A DNA stretch of 25,821 nucleotides from a virus. Made by a program: the position numbers and the translations under genes. Location: IMG/VR virus record IMGVR_UViG_3300031269_000081, positions 1 to 25,821 of that record; one strand, given 5' to 3'. The notes beneath the pieces are model-generated. The model saw only the letters and a list, made by a program, of their open reading frames with translations. It was not told where the DNA came from and ran no database searches. This document shows positions 20,311 to 25,821 of the stretch, in pieces; within the stretch, counting starts at the first letter, position 1, and every line of letters begins with the position of its first letter.

Positions 20311-20661
20311 TCACATACAATCTTGTACAGGCCAGTGCTCAACAATGGCAGGGTTAATCGAATCAACAATCGGGCGTATCTGGTTTAATAACGTGTTTGC
20401 GTGTGGACAATAATACAGCCCAATTGTTCCAGATGCCAATGCATAATATAACTCACAAAGTTCAGCTTCATTACGAACTTCGATTTGAGATTTCCAGCGT
20501 TCTATGAAATCACCAACAACACATTCATAATCACCAGCCTCAACGTCACCCGGTTCACCATGCGCTCTTGCCCAAATTGCATCTTCGTAGCGGCCATGTT
20601 CACACCTTCTAAATTCTTCGATAAACTTTGAGTTTGATTTAATTTTCAGGGGATAATCCAT
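20311..20661 (-). CDS. Hypothetical protein, 116 aa
   Basis: Begins MDYPLKIKSNSKFIEEFRRC. Contains CEHGRYEDAIWARAHGEPGD and several Cys and His (CPHANTLLNQI) without a clear zinc-site spacing. Soluble, mixed alpha/beta by composition. Two bases separate it from the upstream gene. No family recognised. Confidence 0.7.
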   Translation of the reverse strand: MDYPLKIKSNSKFIEEFRRCEHGRYEDAIWARAHGEPGDVEAGDYECVVGDFIERWKSQIEVRNEAELCELYYALASGTIGLYYCPHANTLLNQIRPIVDSINPAIVEHWPVQDCM

Positions 20662-20663
20662 AA

Positions 20664-20936
20664 TTAAGATTCCTTTGAAATGATAGTTACACGATTGTCA
20701 AACTCAGAGTATGCTAATTCCATCGGTACATGGATTACATAACCAACGCGCTCACTACCAGAAGTATCTTTAGTACAGCGCACTAGATATATCCTTGCTA
20801 CTGGAACGCCAGCAATATAATGATGCCCTGAAACAAACACGACACCTTCAATATAACTCTCTGAGCGACCTTCCATTGGTTCAAAGTCGTATGACCTGAT
20901 TAACGCACCAACTGGAATACCTTCATATTTCAACAT
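20664..20936 (-). CDS. Hypothetical beta-rich protein, 90 aa
   Basis: Begins MLKYEGIPVGALIRSYDFEP and has several strand-like stretches (YIEGVVFVSGHHYIAGVPVA, ARIYLVRCTKD, YVIHVPMELA). Small barrel-like fold likely, function unknown. It is the first gene after the third early-type promoter (20971-20998), with AGGAG before the ATG. Confidence 0.72.
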   Translation of the reverse strand: MLKYEGIPVGALIRSYDFEPMEGRSESYIEGVVFVSGHHYIAGVPVARIYLVRCTKDTSGSERVGYVIHVPMELAYSEFDNRVTIISKES

Positions 20937-20970
20937 AAAATCTCCTGTGATTTATTTGCCGTATATAAGT

Positions 20971-20998
20971 ATTATACACGACTCACAGAAAGATGCAA
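20971..20998 (-). promoter_or_regulatory. Early-type sigma70 promoter, copy 3
   Basis: Minus strand: TTGCAT (20998-20993), a 16-base spacer, then TATAAT (20976-20971) followed by ACTTATAT. The -35, spacer length, -10 and downstream bases match copies 1 and 2; the GTAAAT/ATTTAC repeat is less well kept here (AAAATAACAC upstream). Confidence 0.85.
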
Positions 20999-21028
20999 GT
21001 GTTATTTTTATTCAGTTAAATCAATGAC

Positions 21029-21148
21029 TTAGCAGCGAGTATTAAAGCAATCCTCATGTTCATCCTTACTCGACTTACCAAACCGCTTAATTAGACATGC
21101 TTTAGTTCGATAATACCAACTTTCTATTAAATCCACTAACATATACAT
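21029..21148 (-). CDS. Small protein, 39 aa
   Basis: Encodes MYMLVDLIESWYYRTKACLI followed by KRFGKSSKDE and a C-terminus with two Cys. Amphipathic start and charged end; possibly a peripheral membrane peptide. GAAGG precedes the ATG by about 9 bases. The gene is short, but spacing to neighbours (4 bases from the upstream stop) supports it. Function unknown. Confidence 0.55.
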   Translation of the reverse strand: MYMLVDLIESWYYRTKACLIKRFGKSSKDEHEDCFNTRC

Positions 21149-21152
21149 GAGA

Positions 21153-21317
21153 TTAACCTTCTTTACGTTTTTGTTCCAAATACGCCTGAACATCAGGGTC
21201 ACGGGAAAGAACTTCCATCAACTCAACATCTTGTTCTGAAATAGTAGAAACTTGTAGTCGTAGTAGTTCTCGATAGGTAGCCAATTTCTGCATTATAATT
21301 GCGCTATACTCACTCAT
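21153..21317 (-). CDS. Small helical protein, 54 aa
   Basis: Begins MSEYSAIIMQKLATYRELLR and ends DVQAYLEQKRKEG. Mostly two helices, EQDVELMEVLSRDPD in the middle. The ATG overlaps the stop of the metallophosphoesterase gene as ATGA. No family recognised. Confidence 0.65.
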   Translation of the reverse strand: MSEYSAIIMQKLATYRELLRLQVSTISEQDVELMEVLSRDPDVQAYLEQKRKEG

Positions 21318-22087
21318 ATTTCAACAACCAGTTCTGGATTAAACTGATGGTTAATTGCTTGTCCATGATACCCACGAGGATTACAGATAACATTTGTATC
21401 ATGTACCATGTGATTCAGTGAAACATGTGTGTGACCATGAAACCAGTATTCAGGTTTATGTTCTTTGATAATATCACCAAGTAGTGTACTAACATAAGCA
21501 TAATTCACCAAACCTTGACCAGCGTAACATTCAGCAACAGATTCAACCGTAGGGCCATGATGTGTAATAACAACTTTTTTATGATTTTTAAATTCATTCA
21601 GTGCTTTTTCAAGATAACCACGTGCATATTCATTTAACTTAAACCATTCATGAGGGTCAAATAAAGTGCCAGCCACATAAATTTGTCTAAAATCATTCAT
21701 TGCGTAGTTAATAACATTCATCACATCAGGATTTGCATTATCTAAATCAGTCCACATAGTTGTGCCGATAAATGCAACACCATCAATTACAACGGAATTG
21801 TTTTCAAGGAAATGAATGTTATCGTAACCATCAGCCCATGTTTTCATGTCATCACAATCGAATGAAATATCACCACGACCATAGAATTCATGATTACCTG
21901 CAATAAAAATCACATGACGGAAAAACTCAGCCGCTGATTTAAGGAAGGTTGTGTAGCGATATTTTTCTTTAACCCATAAATCAATATCACCAGCCAACAC
22001 TAGAATATCAACATCATTACCTATGATTTCATCTATATCAAATAGACCAAACTCATTGTGTAGGTCACTCAGTAGTTTTATTTTCAT
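21314..22087 (-). CDS. Calcineurin-like metallophosphoesterase, 257 aa
   Basis: Metal-binding motifs in order: LLSDLHNEF (Asp8, His10), LAGDIDLW (Asp34), IAGNHEFYG (Asn65, His66), VITHHGPT and YWFHGHTH. This is a complete metallophosphoesterase core. Substrate unknown: such phage enzymes can act on nucleic acid ends, cyclic nucleotides or other phosphoesters. A second, different family member lies at 23607. The 5' end overlaps the upstream gene by 23 bases. Confidence 0.9.
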   Translation of the reverse strand: MKIKLLSDLHNEFGLFDIDEIIGNDVDILVLAGDIDLWVKEKYRYTTFLKSAAEFFRHVIFIAGNHEFYGRGDISFDCDDMKTWADGYDNIHFLENNSVVIDGVAFIGTTMWTDLDNANPDVMNVINYAMNDFRQIYVAGTLFDPHEWFKLNEYARGYLEKALNEFKNHKKVVITHHGPTVESVAECYAGQGLVNYAYVSTLLGDIIKEHKPEYWFHGHTHVSLNHMVHDTNVICNPRGYHGQAINHQFNPELVVEI

Positions 22088-22277
22088 ATTCGTCCACAGT
22101 TTTCATTAAAAATTTATTTTCTTGTTCTAATTCACGTACTCTCTTTTCCAATGTGTCATTCAGATATAGAGCACCAAGATAAGTATTATGAATTCTCACA
22201 GTATCGGATACCAATTGATTAACGGTTTCATTACCTTCTCTAATCAATCGGGCCGATAGGTGGTATGGATATTCAAT
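22065..22277 (-). CDS. Coiled-coil protein with apparent AUU start, 70 aa
   Basis: The open frame reads well upstream of the first conventional start (TTG at 22247). Codons 2-10 give EYPYHLSAR, in keeping with the rest of the protein. No ATG, GTG or TTG lies in that part; the best start is the ATT at 22277-22275, which overlaps the upstream stop as ATTGA. The C-terminal half is a coiled coil (LEKRVRELEQENKFLMKTVD). If AUU is not used, the protein starts at TTG and has 60 residues. Function unknown. Confidence 0.65.
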   Translation of the reverse strand: MEYPYHLSARLIREGNETVNQLVSDTVRIHNTYLGALYLNDTLEKRVRELEQENKFLMKTVDEYENKTTE

Positions 22278-22464
22278 TCTTCACATCGTCATCAAACCAC
22301 ACTGTAACAATGGCAGTAGGTGGTAGGAATGTACCAACCCCGTGTGTAATTTCACATCTATAATCTGCTTCAAAATCACAGGCTGAAAACTTAACTAAGT
22401 TAACTATCCACGCACTAGCGAATAGTACCCACAATAATAATGTTACACTTAAAATTCTTCCCAT
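22273..22464 (-). CDS. Small membrane or exported protein, 63 aa
   Basis: The N-terminal segment LSVTLLLWVLFASAWIVNLV (5-24) is a signal anchor or signal peptide. Three motifs follow: ACDFEADYRCEITHGVGTF, then PTAIVTVWFDDD. The Cys pair at 29 and 37 could form a disulfide in the periplasm. The pattern resembles short phage membrane proteins of unknown role. It precedes the coiled-coil gene with overlapping stop and AUU. Confidence 0.75.
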   Translation of the reverse strand: MGRILSVTLLLWVLFASAWIVNLVKFSACDFEADYRCEITHGVGTFLPPTAIVTVWFDDDVKN

Positions 22465-22473
22465 AATATAATC

Positions 22474-22716
22474 CTATTTGTTTATTTTATCTTTCCACTT
22501 ACGACCTGAAGTTTGATATAACCCAATCACTGCTGGTATAACCGTAACAACAGTTGCAACCAGCGCCGCATGTTGTGTTGTTGGTTCTGGTAATGCCATA
22601 TACCATTCTGTCACATGCCATACTAACATACCAAAGATTATAAGCATAGTGCGCGGCACTACTCTTAACGCATCAATTATTTCAGCAATATCAAGTGATT
22701 TTACTTTCCAGTTCAT
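22474..22716 (-). CDS. Holin-like membrane protein, 80 aa
   Basis: Two hydrophobic segments, about 22-42 (TMLIIFGMLVWHVTEWYMAL) and 49-67 (AALVATVVTVIPAVIGLYQT), are joined by LPEPTTQ. The tail is basic (GRKWKDKINK). The sequence DALRVVPRTM...WYMALPEPTTQHAALV is typical of putative holins in myoviruses. Both ends inside and a lytic role fit, but an endolysin is not seen in the window and the spanins are 13 kb away. Function by resemblance only. Confidence 0.7.
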   Translation of the reverse strand: MNWKVKSLDIAEIIDALRVVPRTMLIIFGMLVWHVTEWYMALPEPTTQHAALVATVVTVIPAVIGLYQTSGRKWKDKINK

Positions 22717-22963
22717 TTCGTTTCACCCTTAGAAGTTCTTCGATAATTCGTTCTAAGTATTTATGAAACTCAATGTTCTCTGAATAATCAACCCCATTGG
22801 GATTATCAACCACAAAGTATTTGAATCTGAAATTTCCATCAGGTATCAAATCTATTGGGCCTAAAATGAGTACCATATCACAATATGGTTCTATTAACAA
22901 CTTGAGAAGGGCTTTATCTTTTGAAATCTCAGGTCGAAATACCCACTTATACATATCACTCAT
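22691..22963 (-). CDS. Hypothetical protein, 90 aa
   Basis: I start at the ATG at 22963 (MSDMYKWVFRPEISKDKALL) because it overlaps the upstream stop by 8 bases in ATGAGTGA; an upstream start at 22996 would add 11 residues. Hydrophobic patch CDMVLILGPIDLIP in the middle, then a basic helix LERIIEELLRVKRNELE. No family recognised. Confidence 0.65.
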   Translation of the reverse strand: MSDMYKWVFRPEISKDKALLKLLIEPYCDMVLILGPIDLIPDGNFRFKYFVVDNPNGVDYSENIEFHKYLERIIEELLRVKRNELESKIT

Positions 22964-23264
22964 TTTCTTTATTGGCCTTTTCTGTTGCAGCGTCAATCAC
23001 TCTAACCAGAATATCACCAATCACCTGAGTAAAATCTTGTTCATTTACTTTTACATTTTTGAAGTTTGATAAAATATCGTATGTAAATTTAACTTCCAGT
23101 TGGTCAGAACCGTCAACTGGTTCAATCTTCACATTCATATACGTGTAAGAAATACCCGCATACTTAGTAGAAATGAACATATAAGCATATGCCCCTTCAG
23201 GGCCAGCAATCATTTCAATTTCTGGTACAGCTTTATTTACTTCATGTGCTTCTAATTCAACCAT
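22956..23264 (-). CDS. Hypothetical protein, 102 aa
   Basis: Beta-rich protein: GPEGAYAYMFISTKYAGISY and TYMNVKIEPVDGS, with LEVKFTYDILSNFKNV, then a helix FTQVIGDILVRVID. A compact sandwich fold is plausible. The ATG follows an AAAGG-like site. No family recognised. Confidence 0.7.
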   Translation of the reverse strand: MVELEAHEVNKAVPEIEMIAGPEGAYAYMFISTKYAGISYTYMNVKIEPVDGSDQLEVKFTYDILSNFKNVKVNEQDFTQVIGDILVRVIDAATEKANKENE

Positions 23265-23309
23265 CTTTTTACCTTATTATAACTTGTTATTTAAGATTTC
23301 CACACCACA

Positions 23310-23549
23310 TCATCCATTTGCATCCCAACCTACATGTTTAGATGCGACAACCTGTTCTACTTCAGTGAGTTCCGCTTTCTTACGTTTAATCACATCCATG
23401 AAGTATCGCCCAGTGATACCACAGAAGATTGAATCACCAGCCGGTGCGGTTCGCCATCGTCGTAACATTGTAATGTAATCAGCATTATCAATCCATTCTC
23501 TATCTTCATCAGTTAGAATATCCGCAGGAAAATGTGTATCTGTATTCAT
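23310..23549 (-). CDS. Conserved small phage protein, 79 aa
   Basis: Begins MNTDTHFPADILTDEDREWI and contains ADYITMLRRWRTAPAGDSIF and TGRYFMDVIKRKKAE, ending EQVVASKHVGWDANG. I recognise this combination (DYIT.LRRWR.AP.GD, YF..V..RK) from other large phage genomes, where its role is unknown. The ATG overlaps the upstream short ORF stop as TAATG. Confidence 0.78.
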   Translation of the reverse strand: MNTDTHFPADILTDEDREWIDNADYITMLRRWRTAPAGDSIFCGITGRYFMDVIKRKKAELTEVEQVVASKHVGWDANG

Positions 23550-23614
23550 TAAAACCTCTCTATTTGATTCTTTAAAGTATGTGCCGCAGTTACATACCCG
23601 GGTTCATCATTCAT
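23549..23614 (-). CDS. Possible 21-aa peptide gene
   Basis: A 22-codon frame (MNDEPGYVTAAHTLKNQIE and two more residues) fills the gap between two genes exactly. Its ATG at 23614 overlaps the end of the phosphoesterase gene by 8 bases and its TAA overlaps the next ATG. The composition is protein-like. It may instead be a relic or coincidence; its small size limits confidence. Confidence 0.4.
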   Translation of the reverse strand: MNDEPGYVTAAHTLKNQIERF

Positions 23615-24185
23615 CCATTTGTGGCCGGTTACGTGCATCAACGATACCACACATATCACGAATCGTTTTCATTTCAGTTAACAGTGCATTCACATTGTAG
23701 GGTGTACACAGGTTAGTATCAGAACCAACATCACGTGACATACCTTTATGGTGTACATATGGAATAGAGCCATGTGTATGCCCATAAAAATGTGGAACAC
23801 CATAATGCATACGATTCCAACTGAACATTGGATAATGACACAGCGGAATACTACCTTTATGATTTGGCATTTTCAGTTCATGATAATCTTTCATCCACTG
23901 AAAAAATGGGAGCACTTTTTTATCACGCATTTGGCTATCATGATTCCCGAAAATAAAAAACTTTTTACCATTCAGTTGTTCAAGAATCTCAACCGTTTGG
24001 TTCACATTACAGAATCCAAAATCACCTAAGTGGTAAATTTCATCTTCCGGTTTTACAACCGCGTTCCAATTTTGAATTAGAACTGCATTCATTTGACGTA
24101 CATTATCATATGGACGTTCGTTTGGTTGATACTTCAGAATGTTCTTGTGCCAAAAATGAGTATCAGATGTAATCCAGCGTTCCAT
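23607..24185 (-). CDS. Metallophosphoesterase, 192 aa
   Basis: Motifs: ITSDTHFWHKNIL (Asp8, His10), YHLGDFGF, FFIFGNHDSQMRD, PLCHYPMFSW and PHFYGHTHG. All five metallophosphoesterase motifs are present. This shorter type, common in large phages, is not the same subfamily as the enzyme at 21314. Substrate unknown; nucleic-acid ends or a 2',3'-cyclic phosphate left after tRNA cleavage are possible. It is 98 bases downstream of the ligase gene. Confidence 0.88.
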   Translation of the reverse strand: MERWITSDTHFWHKNILKYQPNERPYDNVRQMNAVLIQNWNAVVKPEDEIYHLGDFGFCNVNQTVEILEQLNGKKFFIFGNHDSQMRDKKVLPFFQWMKDYHELKMPNHKGSIPLCHYPMFSWNRMHYGVPHFYGHTHGSIPYVHHKGMSRDVGSDTNLCTPYNVNALLTEMKTIRDMCGIVDARNRPQMDE

Positions 24186-24193
24186 TATTATTC

Positions 24194-24295
24194 CTATATT
24201 GCAAGTTTGCTTTCGTTAATTATTTCAATGACAATCATATCAAATTCAGTCAATCCAAATACAGAAATCACTGTTTCACCACAACGTATTCTAAT
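24194..24295 (-). CDS. Possible 33-aa protein with AUU start
   Basis: Between the RNA ligase stop and the metallophosphoesterase lies a 33-codon frame. It has a protein-like sequence containing RIRCGETVISVFGLTEFD and ends in IINESKLAI. No ATG, GTG or TTG lies near its beginning. An ATT at 24295-24293 overlaps the ligase stop as ATTAG and has AGGA 9 bases before it. It could also be a frameshifted extension of the ligase, or begin internally and be shorter. Confidence 0.45.
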   Translation of the reverse strand: MRIRCGETVISVFGLTEFDMIVIEIINESKLAI

Positions 24296-25199
24296 CGAAA
24301 TAATTCCTCACATATTCAATACGTTCTTCTTTAGTCAATGATAAAAACCCATCAAGGTTATCTTGTATGTGGTCGATTATATCATAAAATTCTTCATCAA
24401 TAATCTTTTTTATCTCATGTGGATTATCAAGCAACCGAATCAACCTGTCATCATTCAAACGACCAATAAACTTGATAGCCAGATAATAAGGTGATTTCAT
24501 CTTTAATTCAATACCAGATTCCAATCCCCACACCACAAAGCCTTCATGCTTGACGTTCTTGTTTTCCTGTACCAAGTCACTAAACCGTTCGTATTCGCGC
24601 CATGCGGGGCGTTTCACACCCGTTATATGGGCAAGTGTATCCAAGTCATGTTCTGTGTGGTGGTGATTAGGCACATTCCATGCTTTGAACCGAGTACCTA
24701 ACAGATACAACCCTGATTCTTCATCAATAATGTGTGGGTCAGAGGGGTCAACACATTCAAAAATATATGTTAAACGCTCATGTTTCTGTAACTGTTCAAC
24801 TAGCTTTGGATAATGCATTACCCACATGCGGCCTAAATCAGCAAAATCAGAAGTCAATGAACCTGTAGTTGAAACAAATAAACCATGCCCACTGACCCAT
24901 GATGCAGCCACCATAAATCCGTTGATTTTCTCAACACCAATACAAGGTTCGTCACGAGGAATATCGGTATTGCGCTCACCACGATTAAAAATCTTCGTGA
25001 ATGGTCGCTGTATAATATCCCACTGACCATCAACGACTGTGCCGCGCATATTCTGTAGTTCAGGTGTCCATAAATTTTTATAGAACACTTTATGAGCATA
25101 CTTTAGGATAAACATGCCGCGCAAATGTTCTTTACGTGTAAATAGGGATTTAGTTGATTCATCATTAGCGAATCGAACAATAGCTTCTTTTTTAATCAT
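24291..25199 (-). CDS. RNA ligase, T4 Rnl1-like, 302 aa
   Basis: Seals RNA 5'-phosphate to 3'-OH ends through a lysyl-AMP intermediate. Motif I is VEKINGFMV (Lys91, Gly94); RGTVV before it (52-56) is typical of Rnl1-type ligases. Motif III is TYIFECVDPSD, motif IV is HEGFVVW and motif V is ELKMKSPYYLAIK. A helical C-terminal domain follows. The likely role, from T4, is repair of tRNA cut by host anticodon nucleases, with a kinase such as the one at 17611 preparing the ends. Start at the ATG at 25199. Confidence 0.9.
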   Translation of the reverse strand: MIKKEAIVRFANDESTKSLFTRKEHLRGMFILKYAHKVFYKNLWTPELQNMRGTVVDGQWDIIQRPFTKIFNRGERNTDIPRDEPCIGVEKINGFMVAASWVSGHGLFVSTTGSLTSDFADLGRMWVMHYPKLVEQLQKHERLTYIFECVDPSDPHIIDEESGLYLLGTRFKAWNVPNHHHTEHDLDTLAHITGVKRPAWREYERFSDLVQENKNVKHEGFVVWGLESGIELKMKSPYYLAIKFIGRLNDDRLIRLLDNPHEIKKIIDEEFYDIIDHIQDNLDGFLSLTKEERIEYVRNYFD

Positions 25200-25244
25200 A
25201 TCACTTGACCATAATTTAATTTATCACAGACTAACATACAGGGA

Positions 25245-25442
25245 TTATAAAATCCACTTATAATAATACTTTTCCTGCTTAGAATCATTCAACAACTGAA
25301 TGCCATGTTTATCAACACGACCACGGAATGTTTTAGTAGGATTCACTTCATCAATAAACTCTTTAGCGATAACCGTGGATTGTTTTGTTATATTGCTCTC
25401 ATGAAGGGACACTAGGCTTAACGGAAAAGAGAATTGAACCAT
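25245..25442 (-). CDS. Possible small protein partly inside the structured RNA element, 65 aa
   Basis: The last two thirds (VIAKEFIDEVNPTKTFRGRV, then DKHGIQLLNDSKQEKYYYKW) look like a real basic protein. The first part (VQFSFPLSLVSLHES) lies within the inverted-repeat element at 25382-25529 and reads like translated RNA structure. Starts available are ATG 25442 or GTG 25454, neither with a clear ribosome site. It may be a truncated gene, or start further in with a non-standard codon. Confidence 0.4.
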   Translation of the reverse strand: MVQFSFPLSLVSLHESNITKQSTVIAKEFIDEVNPTKTFRGRVDKHGIQLLNDSKQEKYYYKWIL

Positions 25443-25529
25443 CGAATAGTTCACTTACGGCCAACCGATTCTCTCCTGTGCTCCGCAGCACTCACCTAAT
25501 GTGCCCACATCAAAACAATATAACAAAAC
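25382..25529 (-). ncRNA. Candidate structured RNA bounded by 14-bp inverted repeats
   Basis: Nested pairing: outer GTTTTGTTATATTG (25382-25395) with CAATATAACAAAAC (25516-25529), a perfect 14-bp stem. Inside lie GGGACACTAGG (25406-25416) with CCTAATGTGCCC (25495-25506), AGAGAAT (25428-25434) with ATTCTCT (25468-25474), and three hairpins. The hairpins are at 25435-25453 (8 bp with one G-U, loop CGA), 25458-25467 (CGG/CCG) and 25478-25491 (GTGCT/AGCAC). This is far more pairing than neighbouring DNA shows. The orientation is inferred. It does not fold as a tRNA. It could be a stable phage RNA, a leader, or a small mobile repeat. Confidence 0.6.
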
Positions 25530-25538
25530 GCTCAAGCT

Positions 25539-25562
25539 GGAAGCCGCACACAACGCGGCTCC
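25539..25562 (-). terminator. Probable terminator hairpin after the zinc-ribbon gene
   Basis: On the minus strand GGAGCCGC, loop GTTGTGT, GCGGCTTC: an 8-bp GC-rich stem with one G-U, 15 bases after the stop at 25578. The U-tract is weak and displaced (GCGTTTTGTTAT, about 10 bases on), so termination may be partial. Confidence 0.5.
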
Positions 25563-25577
25563 ACTTAGCTTAATTAG

Positions 25578-25821
25578 TTATGCAGCCTTAAGCTTCACGC
25601 CGCAGAAAGGGCAGAAAGAGTGAAACACTGGCACGATGTTTTTTTTCTTTTGACCTTCCAATGTCACTTCAAAATCCGTCCTTGTTTGTAAAGACACATC
25701 ACTACCGCCCAAGGTGAAGCATTTGCCTTTTAACTCAACTTTTTTAATAGGCTTTCTGTATGCCTTTTTCTCGGTTAAGTGGTTCGCAATCTTCTTTTCT
25801 AAATCTTTAATGCAGTTACAC
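25578..25821 (-). CDS. Zinc-ribbon protein, 5' end outside window
   Basis: The frame is open to the right edge; 80 residues are seen. Visible cysteines are two near the edge (CNC), one in KGKCFTLGG, and the C-terminal CPFCGVKL, a zinc-ribbon half. Beta-rich segment VSLQTRTDFEVTLEGQKKKN lies before it. Proteins ending in HSFCPFCG.KL are common small phage zinc-ribbon proteins of unknown role. Codons such as GCG, GGC and CAC look less AT-rich than neighbouring genes, a possible sign of different origin. Confidence 0.75.
   Translation of the reverse strand, partial: CNCIKDLEKKIANHLTEKKAYRKPIKKVELKGKCFTLGGSDVSLQTRTDFEVTLEGQKKKNIVPVFHSFCPFCGVKLKAA

Noticed and set aside
25382-25529. tRNA of class II (Ser/Leu type) or a tRNA pseudogene
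   Set aside because: GGTTCAATTC and the GGGCAC/GTGTCC pairing recall a tRNA, but no 17-base T-arm lies next to the 3' acceptor strand and no anticodon arm with a 7-base loop can be formed in the right place. I describe it as a structured RNA of unknown type.
1-25821. CRISPR array
   Set aside because: No regularly spaced direct repeats were seen; the repeated 40-base sequences at 2462 and 3182 are promoters.

Overview
The window is a gene-dense, AT-rich stretch of a large tailed phage. Almost every gene lies on the minus strand; the one clear exception is a GIY-YIG nuclease gene at 3354-3827. The phage is T4-related: it has a gp41-type DnaB-like helicase, a gp61-type primase with zinc finger and Toprim core, TATAAATA late promoters, an Rnl1-like RNA ligase, and many small proteins with the short N-terminal capsid-targeting peptide of T4 internal head proteins. 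The overlapping inner/outer spanin pair and the tRNA genes suggest a Gram-negative host. I cannot name host or species from this sequence.

Layout, left to right. 1-3300 holds small unknown genes, a tRNA-Arg(UCU), a late gene with a targeting peptide, a zinc metallopeptidase, two near-identical early-type promoters and a truncated tRNA-Met. 3300-5230 holds the GIY-YIG nuclease, a SLOG-fold protein and overlapping small genes. 5230-9780 holds a class II (adenosylcobalamin) ribonucleotide reductase, the primase and the spanins. 9780-17304 is a tightly coupled run of about a dozen genes, mostly with the targeting peptide and a (L/I)xE processing motif: a candidate arsenal of proteins packaged in the head and injected with the DNA. 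17305-17610 is a regulatory island with two late promoters, an intrinsic terminator and a strong hairpin. 17611-19849 holds a P-loop kinase and the helicase, encoded in two pieces joined by a split intein. 19850-25200 holds small unknown genes, two metallophosphoesterases, a holin-like membrane protein and the RNA ligase. 25245-25821 has an elaborate inverted-repeat RNA element and a partial zinc-ribbon gene.

The most striking feature is the helicase. Its N-terminal half ends with a 16-residue N-intein (19223-19270). A separate gene begins with a 127-residue C-intein (18798-19178) followed by the rest of the helicase. The break falls inside the ATP-binding P-loop, so neither half should have ATPase activity before trans-splicing. 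This unusual architecture (very short N-intein, no endonuclease) belongs to the atypically split inteins.

How the parts may work together: reductase, deoxynucleotidase-like protein, primase and split helicase serve nucleotide supply and replication. RNA ligase, P-loop kinase, tRNA-Arg and perhaps the metallophosphoesterases could form a tRNA-maintenance set. The targeting-peptide proteins are late products likely to act in the head or at the start of the next infection. Spanins and holin-like protein serve lysis. Translational coupling (ATGA and TAATG overlaps) is pervasive, and two small genes appear to start at AUU codons overlapping the preceding stop.
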